Source: an uncultured Lysobacteraceae bacterium (GTDB lineage: Bacteria; Pseudomonadota; Gammaproteobacteria; Xanthomonadales; Xanthomonadaceae). From it: a stretch of 64,000 nt of DNA. The stretch is from positions 62,001 to 126,000 of the forward strand of contig CALCNV010000140.1 in the NCBI GenBank assembly GCA_937897645.1, written 5' to 3'. A program made the translations under genes and the position numbers. Under the pieces are notes generated by a model that was not told the origin of the DNA, did no database searches, and saw only the letters and a program-made list of their open reading frames with translations. Below are positions 59,496-64,000 of the stretch, one piece after another. Positions within the stretch are counted from its first letter, which is position 1. Each line of letters begins with the position of its first letter.

Positions 59496-61109
59496 TCAAT
59501 GCCTGAAATGTCGCACGCCAGTAAACACCATCGCCAGCCCATGCTCATCCGCCGCGGCAATGACTTCATTGTCGCGCATCGAGCCGCCCGGCTGGATCAC
59601 CGCCTTGATGCCGGCTTCCGCCGCGGCATCGATGCCGTCGCGGAATGGGAAGAACGCATCGCTGGCCATCACCGAGCCGGGCACCACCAGGTGCGCATCT
59701 GCCGCCTTGATGCCGGCGATGCGCGCCGAGTACACGCGGCTCATCTGCCCGGCGCCGACGCCGATGGTGCGGTTGTCCTTCGCATAGACGATGGCGTTGG
59801 ACTTCACGTACTTCGCCACCTTCCAAGCAAACAGCAGGTCGGCGAACTGGGCCTCGGTCGGCGCCAGCTTGGTCACTACCTTGAGGTCGTCGCGCGTCAC
59901 GATGCGATCGTCGACCGTCTGCATCAGCAGTCCGGAGCCGATGCGCTTGGTGTCGATGAATCCGGTCGAGGCCGCCGCGAGCGGAATGCGCAGCACGCGT
60001 ACGTTGGCTTTCTTCGTCGCGTAGTCCAGCGCGCCCTGCTCGTAGTCCGGCGCGATCAGCACCTCGACGAACTGTCGATCCAGGATGGCCTTGGCCGTCG
60101 CCGCATCCAGCGTGCGGTTGAAGGCGATGATGCCGCCGAAGGCGCTGGTCGGGTCGGTGGCATAAGCCAGTTCGTACGCGTCGCCGCAGGCAACACCGAC
60201 GGCCACGCCGCAGGGGTTCGCGTGCTTTACGATCACGCAGGCTGGCGCGTCGAACTGGCGCACGCATTCCCACGCCGCATCGCTGTCGGCGATGTTGTTG
60301 TAGCTCAGTTCCTTGCCCTGCAGCTGCGTGAACGTCGCCAGGGAGCCCGGGGCCGGATACAGGTCGCGGTAGAACGCCGCCTGCTGGTGCGGATTTTCGC
60401 CGTAGCGCAGGTCCATGACCTTGACGAAGCTGCCGTTGGCCTGGGCCGAGAACACGTCACGTGCCGGAACCTCGCCGGATGCGTCGGTGATCGACGACAG
60501 GAAATTGCTGATCGCCGCGTCGTACTGCGCCACGCGGTTGAAGGCAGCGACGGAGAGTGCGAAGCGTGTCTGTCCGGAAAGTGCGCCGTCGTTCGCGTCC
60601 AGTTCCTGCACGATGCCGGCGTATTGCGCGGGATCGGTCGCCACGGCAACGCGCGCGAAGTTCTTCGCGGCCGAACGCAGCATCGCGGGGCCACCGATGT
60701 CGATGTTCTCGACGATGTCTTCCATCGTGCTGCCGGCCTTGGCCGCAACCTGTTCGAAGGGGTAGAGGTTCAACACCAGCAGGTCGATCGCGGCGATGCC
60801 GTGCTCAGCCATGATTGCCTCGTCGGTGCCGGCACGACCCAGCAGGCCGCCGTGCACCAGCGGATGCAGGGTCTTGACCCGGCCGTCCATCATTTCCGGG
60901 AAGCCGGTGACGTCCGAGACGTCGCGAACGGCCAGGCCTGCGTCACGCAATGCCTTCGCCGTGCCGCCCGTGGACAGCAGTTCGACCTGGCGGGCCGCCA
61001 GCGCAGTAGCCAGTGCGACCAGTCCGGTCTTGTCGGAAACGGAGAGCAATGCCCGGCGAATCGTCACGGGGGTGCCAGGCAGGGCAGCTGGCTGGGAAGC
61101 AGGCGTCAT
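59496..61109 (-). CDS. purH: Bifunctional AICAR transformylase / IMP cyclohydrolase
   Basis: PurH carries out the last two steps of IMP synthesis. The 537-residue protein has the N-terminal MGS-like cyclohydrolase domain (ALLSVSDKTGLVALATALAA, then LLSTGGTAKALRDAG and VTGFPEMMDGRVKTLHP) and the C-terminal transformylase with KHANPCGVAVG and QMSRVYSARIAGIKAAD. Length matches E. coli PurH (529), with a short N-terminal extension. Fis lies 89 bases upstream. It is followed after 21 bases by the antiporter gene. Confidence 0.97.
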   Translation of the reverse strand: MTPASQPAALPGTPVTIRRALLSVSDKTGLVALATALAARQVELLSTGGTAKALRDAGLAVRDVSDVTGFPEMMDGRVKTLHPLVHGGLLGRAGTDEAIMAEHGIAAIDLLVLNLYPFEQVAAKAGSTMEDIVENIDIGGPAMLRSAAKNFARVAVATDPAQYAGIVQELDANDGALSGQTRFALSVAAFNRVAQYDAAISNFLSSITDASGEVPARDVFSAQANGSFVKVMDLRYGENPHQQAAFYRDLYPAPGSLATFTQLQGKELSYNNIADSDAAWECVRQFDAPACVIVKHANPCGVAVGVACGDAYELAYATDPTSAFGGIIAFNRTLDAATAKAILDRQFVEVLIAPDYEQGALDYATKKANVRVLRIPLAAASTGFIDTKRIGSGLLMQTVDDRIVTRDDLKVVTKLAPTEAQFADLLFAWKVAKYVKSNAIVYAKDNRTIGVGAGQMSRVYSARIAGIKAADAHLVVPGSVMASDAFFPFRDGIDAAAEAGIKAVIQPGGSMRDNEVIAAADEHGLAMVFTGVRHFRH

Positions 61110-61198
61110 GGGAAGGCAGCGCGGGGAAGGTGGTGCGAATTATAACTTCCGCAGCGCAGCACCAACGTGCGCAGGACTGCCGTGTTCGCGATGCGAAC

Positions 61199-61468
61199 TC
61201 AGGACAGCCCGTAGTCCTTCAATTTCTTGCGCAGGGTGGCGCGGTGGATGCCCAGCAGGGCTGCCGCGCGGCTCTGGTTGCCTTCGCAGTGGTTCAGCAC
61301 TTCCACGAACAGCGGGATTTCCATCTCACGCAGGACGATCTCGTACACGTCGTCGGCGTCGCTGCCGTCCAGGTCACGCAGGTAACGACGCACGGACTGG
61401 GCCACGTGGTCGCGCAACGGCGGTTTTGGAGTGCCGCGACTGGTGTCGTGGCGAGCGGCGGCATTCAC
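61199..61468 (-). CDS. fis: Nucleoid-associated regulator Fis
   Basis: The 89-residue protein ends in the conserved Fis helix-turn-helix (GNQSRAAALLGIHRATLRKK, about residues 65-84) with the four-helix fold before it (VYEIVLREMEIPLFVEVLNH). It bends DNA and tunes rRNA, recombination and metabolic genes. In Xanthomonads fis is typically found beside purH, prmA and an accD-type or zinc-ribbon gene, as here. Length is close to E. coli Fis (98), which has a longer N-terminal arm. Confidence 0.95.
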   Translation of the reverse strand: MNAAARHDTSRGTPKPPLRDHVAQSVRRYLRDLDGSDADDVYEIVLREMEIPLFVEVLNHCEGNQSRAAALLGIHRATLRKKLKDYGLS

Positions 61469-61594
61469 TAAACGAAATCCCCTGGTGGAACCTGGCGTGA
61501 TGTTCCGTCGCGGTCATTGACGAATTCGACGGGGGAGCGAGTCTAGCGCGTGATCCGCGCGCGCGCATCCCTTTGTTTGCATTTTTTGCGCAGG

Positions 61595-62647
61595 TCAGCG
61601 GAAGTCGAACGAAAACGCGACCACGCCGGGGTTGGGTTCATGCAACTGCAAGGCAATGCTGGCGCTCTGGCCGGGCGCCAGTCCCGCCTGCGTCGCGGAC
61701 TTGCCCAGGTATTCCTTGGGAGTAAAGGCGCGCGTACCGACTACGCGTCCGTCTGCGTCTGACAGCGACAGTTGCAGCAACGGCCAGTCCTGGGCCCAGG
61801 CGGCGTCGTTGCGAAAGGTGGCCTGCACGTGCAGGCCGCCGGGCGTGCCGATGATCGGGCGCACGTCGCGGCTGAGCATGGCGAATGCACCGGGTTGGTG
61901 CCAAGCCGGCACGTCGCATCCCAGCGCGTCGCAGAGTCGGGTGATTATCGGGCGCCAGTTTTCATCGGCGGCCAGGCGTGCGCGGTCTGCAACCAGCACC
62001 TGCAACACCAGCAGCAATGACAGCAGCACCAGCAAGGCCCATTGCCACTTGGCGGTGCGTGGATTCGTGGCGGAGTGCGCGGGTTGGCGAATGAAGCTGG
62101 GCGCGGCGACCACGTGCGGCGCGGGTGTCGATGGCGCGAGCACGGCGGATGTTTGTCTTTCGGACACTTCGACGTCGACGTCGGCATTCTCGTCCGGGAC
62201 GACGGGAGTCTCCGGAGATATTTCTTCGAGAACGGGTTCAGCCCCCTCATCGACAGGATCGCCGTTGCCATCCTCGCCATTGATGGCATTGGCTGGCGTG
62301 TCTTCCGTGTTCCGAGATGCATCCGGGGCGATTTCCACTTCAGTTGCACTCATGGAATCGGGCTCAGCCTCCTGCGCAACTCCAGCTGCAGCTCGAACCT
62401 CGGCGACCTCTGCCTCTACAGGTGCATCGGCTTCGGCCTCGGCGCTCCTGCCCATCTGCAGGAAGCTGGCGATGCTGGGCGTTCCCGCGGGCGAATCGTC
62501 CGCCTGCGACGTGCTTTCGGACGTCGATACGTCCTCGCCGGTGTCATTGCGCAGCGCGCCGCCGCAGCGCGGACACAGGAGTGGCGGCAGGCGCGTCTCG
62601 CGATCGGTGGCGACCAGCTCGCGGCAATGTGGGCAGGACATGAACAT
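61595..62647 (-). CDS. Zinc-ribbon and DUF3426 domain membrane protein
   Basis: The 350-residue protein starts with a zinc ribbon, FMSCPHCRELVATDRETRLP then LLCPRCGGALR, the MJ0042-like motif. A long acidic, disordered middle follows (about residues 40-185; low complexity), then one helix (WQWALLVLLSLLLVLQVLVA) and a DUF3426 periplasmic domain (VQATFRNDAAWAQDWPLLQL). Function is unknown; the family is regularly encoded near prmA and fis. The start may be 62647 (MFMSC) or 62641 (MSCPHC); TTG at 62659 is less likely. A nested REP element lies between it and prmA. Confidence 0.85.
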   Translation of the reverse strand: MFMSCPHCRELVATDRETRLPPLLCPRCGGALRNDTGEDVSTSESTSQADDSPAGTPSIASFLQMGRSAEAEADAPVEAEVAEVRAAAGVAQEAEPDSMSATEVEIAPDASRNTEDTPANAINGEDGNGDPVDEGAEPVLEEISPETPVVPDENADVDVEVSERQTSAVLAPSTPAPHVVAAPSFIRQPAHSATNPRTAKWQWALLVLLSLLLVLQVLVADRARLAADENWRPIITRLCDALGCDVPAWHQPGAFAMLSRDVRPIIGTPGGLHVQATFRNDAAWAQDWPLLQLSLSDADGRVVGTRAFTPKEYLGKSATQAGLAPGQSASIALQLHEPNPGVVAFSFDFR

Positions 62648-62679
62648 GCGGCTATTCAAGCACGGGATTCAAAATCGGG

Positions 62680-62823
62680 GTAGGAGCGGGCCCTGCCCGC
62701 GATGCGCTTGCCTTGCCTTTGTAGGTCCGAGCTTGCTCGGATGCTCTTGATCTTCACGAAAAGCATCCGAGCAAGCTCGGACCTACAAAGAAACAAAGCA
62801 TCGCGGGCAGGGCCCGCTCCTAC
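62680..62823. repeat. Outer GTAG-headed REP pair, GAGCGGGCCCTGCCCGCGATG core
   Basis: The outer arms GTAGGAGCGGGCCCTGCCCG and the inverted CGGGCAGGGCCCGCTCCTAC (ending 62823) are exact reverse complements. Their loop holds a complete second REP pair (62721-62786), so the element is nested. Confidence 0.85.
62721..62786. repeat. Inner GTAG-headed REP pair, CCGAGCTTGCTCGG core (copy 5)
   Basis: The arms GTAGGTCCGAGCTTGCTCGG and complement, ending in ACCTAC, sit wholly within the loop of the outer pair. This suggests insertion of one REP family into another. Confidence 0.85.
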
Positions 62824-62849
62824 TCGTCGTGGTGGGGCGCGCCGTCGAT

Positions 62850-63767
62850 TTAGCGGCGCACGCCGTCGATGCGCATCCAGTCGCCGTCCTGGGTGGCGAC
62901 CAGGTGATCGAACCATGCGGCGTAGCGCACCAGCAGTTCGCCTTCCTGCCCTTGCAGGATGCCGGACAAGGCGATGCGTCCGCCGGGCGCGACGCGTGCG
63001 GCCAGGGTGTCGGCCAGTGCGTCGAGCGCCGAGGCGAGGATGTTGGCGACCACGACCGGATAGGTGGTCACGAGTTCGTCCTGCGGAAGGTACAGGGCGA
63101 GTCGATCGCTGACGCCGTTGCGTTCGGCATTGTCGAAGGTGGCGATCAGCGCCTGTGGGTCGTTGTCCACGCCCACGGCCTTGGCGGCGCCCAGTTTGAG
63201 CGCGGCGAGCGCGAGGATGCCGGAGCCGCAGCCGAAATCGAGCACGCTGGCGTCGCGCAGCGTTCCTTCGCTGGCCAGTCGATCCAGCCAGGACAGGCAC
63301 AGTGCGGTAGTGGGATGGGTGCCCGAGCCAAACGCGAGTCCGGGGTCCAGGCGCACGACGGCAGCATCGGCGTGATCCGCGTCTTCAGGCAGCTCCTGGT
63401 TCCACGGCACGATGAAGGTGCGCGCGCCAAAACGCAGCGGCACGTACTGGTCCATCCACGCGCGTTCCCAATCCTGGTCTTCCACGCTGCGGAAGCTGGC
63501 GTTGGACCAGTCCAGTCCAGGGTCGAAGGACTCCAGCGCGGCCAGCAGGGCAAGCGCGTCGGTGTCGGCCGGGAACAGCGCGGTCAGCACCAGCGAATCC
63601 CACAACGGTGTCTCGCCGACGCCCGGTTCCAGGATCGCATGCTCGTTGCTGGTGTCCGCATCGGCGTCCAGCATGGTGACTGCCAATGCACCCACGTCTT
63701 CCAGCGCGTTTTCATAACGCGGCTGGTTGGATTCGCTGCAGCGGAGGGAGAGTTCGAGGTAGGGCAT
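62850..63767 (-). CDS. prmA: Ribosomal protein L11 methyltransferase
   Basis: PrmA trimethylates ribosomal protein L11. The 305-residue protein has the substrate-binding N-terminal domain (LELSLRCSESNQPRYENALE, about residues 4-23), the linker with WERAWMDQYVPLRFG, and the SAM-binding domain with FGSGTHPTTALCLSWLD, VLDFGCGSGILALAALKLGA and VVANILASALDALADTLA. Length is about that of E. coli PrmA (293). The ATG at 63767 begins MPYLELSL. The low-GC terminal DNA starts just upstream. Confidence 0.97.
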   Translation of the reverse strand: MPYLELSLRCSESNQPRYENALEDVGALAVTMLDADADTSNEHAILEPGVGETPLWDSLVLTALFPADTDALALLAALESFDPGLDWSNASFRSVEDQDWERAWMDQYVPLRFGARTFIVPWNQELPEDADHADAAVVRLDPGLAFGSGTHPTTALCLSWLDRLASEGTLRDASVLDFGCGSGILALAALKLGAAKAVGVDNDPQALIATFDNAERNGVSDRLALYLPQDELVTTYPVVVANILASALDALADTLAARVAPGGRIALSGILQGQEGELLVRYAAWFDHLVATQDGDWMRIDGVRR

Positions 63768-63776
63768 AAATATTCG

Positions 63777-63974
63777 TTATGTGAAACGAGATGCAACGTA
63801 ATTTAGTGTCTTCAAGTTTCCCTCAGTAGCGGTTACCCAACTTGGGACTGCTCTCATGGAGCTTCGGGTATCGTCCATATAGATAAACTCAACGGAAAGA
63901 ACCTGGAACATTCTGTTAGATAGATCAAATTGCTCGATCGTATGCATTTCTTTTACAGGCCTGTTGTTTCGCAT
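63777..63974 (-). CDS. Possible small protein in low-GC terminal DNA
   Basis: A 65-codon ATG frame (MRNNRPVKEMHTIEQFDLSN ... NYVASRFT) ends nine bases before prmA on the same strand. The stretch is clearly more AT-rich than the rest of the window, and codon use differs. I recognise no domain. It may be the remnant or edge of an acquired element continuing beyond the window, or a leader without function. A GGTTC... ribosome site is not evident. Confidence 0.35.
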   Translation of the reverse strand: MRNNRPVKEMHTIEQFDLSNRMFQVLSVEFIYMDDTRSSMRAVPSWVTATEGNLKTLNYVASRFT

Positions 63975-64000
63975 ATCAGTGCCTGGGGGGTCAAGAAGGT

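Noticed and set aside
58908..61145. Long open frame (745 codons) on the plus strand opposite the antiporter gene and purH
   Set aside because: The opposite strand holds two unmistakable conserved genes; this frame has no recognisable domain.

Overview
The window is about 64 kb of GC-rich DNA (roughly 64-66% by eye). It is densely packed with short intergenic gaps and many 4-bp ATGA/GTGA gene overlaps. Gene content points to a gammaproteobacterium of the Xanthomonadales (Lysobacteraceae/Xanthomonadaceae type). The evidence is a full cbb3 oxidase locus with an FNR-type regulator, ColR/ColS next to lipid A genes, an fis-purH-purD-prmA group, and many paired palindromic repeats headed by GTAG like those described in Stenotrophomonas. 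The species cannot be named from this sequence alone. Everything looks chromosomal; no integrase, transposase, CRISPR array or prophage was seen.

Layout. 1-3 kb: ABC exporter genes and their HlyD-type adaptor, transcribed leftwards from a sigma-54 promoter with two upstream palindromes, divergent from glmS. 5-7 kb: a VOC protein, repeats and a lone Rieske oxygenase. 6.9-10.9 kb: a compact leftward operon bufA-bufB-bufC-doxX-sigF-nrsF, which encodes a DUF2282 precursor peptide, a DUF692 (MNIO) modifying enzyme, its DUF2063 partner, a DoxX protein, an ECF sigma factor and its NrsF anti-sigma. It matches the recently recognised bufferin / gold-induced gene arrangement and is the most interesting system here. 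11-20 kb: dinB, gph, btuB under a cobalamin riboswitch, msrC with a TfoX C-terminal-domain gene, bioD, a phasin with palindromic operators, queD and an RhlE-type helicase.

20-32 kb: an FNR-type regulator followed by a cbb3 oxidase block running leftwards (ccoN, O, Q, P, a small membrane protein, ccoG, ccoH, ccoI, ccoS, a TauE/SafE protein). The ccoN promoter carries a perfect FNR box at class II spacing. 30-39 kb: a ColS/ColR-like pair and a second, orphan ColR-like regulator, interleaved with an ArnC-like glycosyltransferase, a lipid A N-terminal-domain protein, an ArnT-like transferase, a PAP2 phosphatase and an EptA-type phosphoethanolamine transferase. This is an envelope/lipid A remodelling island.

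39-64 kb: a membrane protein with a four-fold internal repeat, a small basic protein preceded by a palindrome, a hydrolase, tRNA-Met(CAT), rppH, Fur-linked bfd/bfr, a hybrid kinase plus a degenerate GGDEF-EAL regulator, two paralogous coiled-coil membrane proteins flanking a bactofilin, erpA, nudC, ampE, a DUF2752/CD225 cluster, an LplT-PlsC fusion, and prmA / DUF3426 / fis / purH / antiporter / purD. The last ~220 bp drop sharply in GC. Long open frames antisense to btuB, ccoI and purH are composition artefacts and are not annotated as genes.
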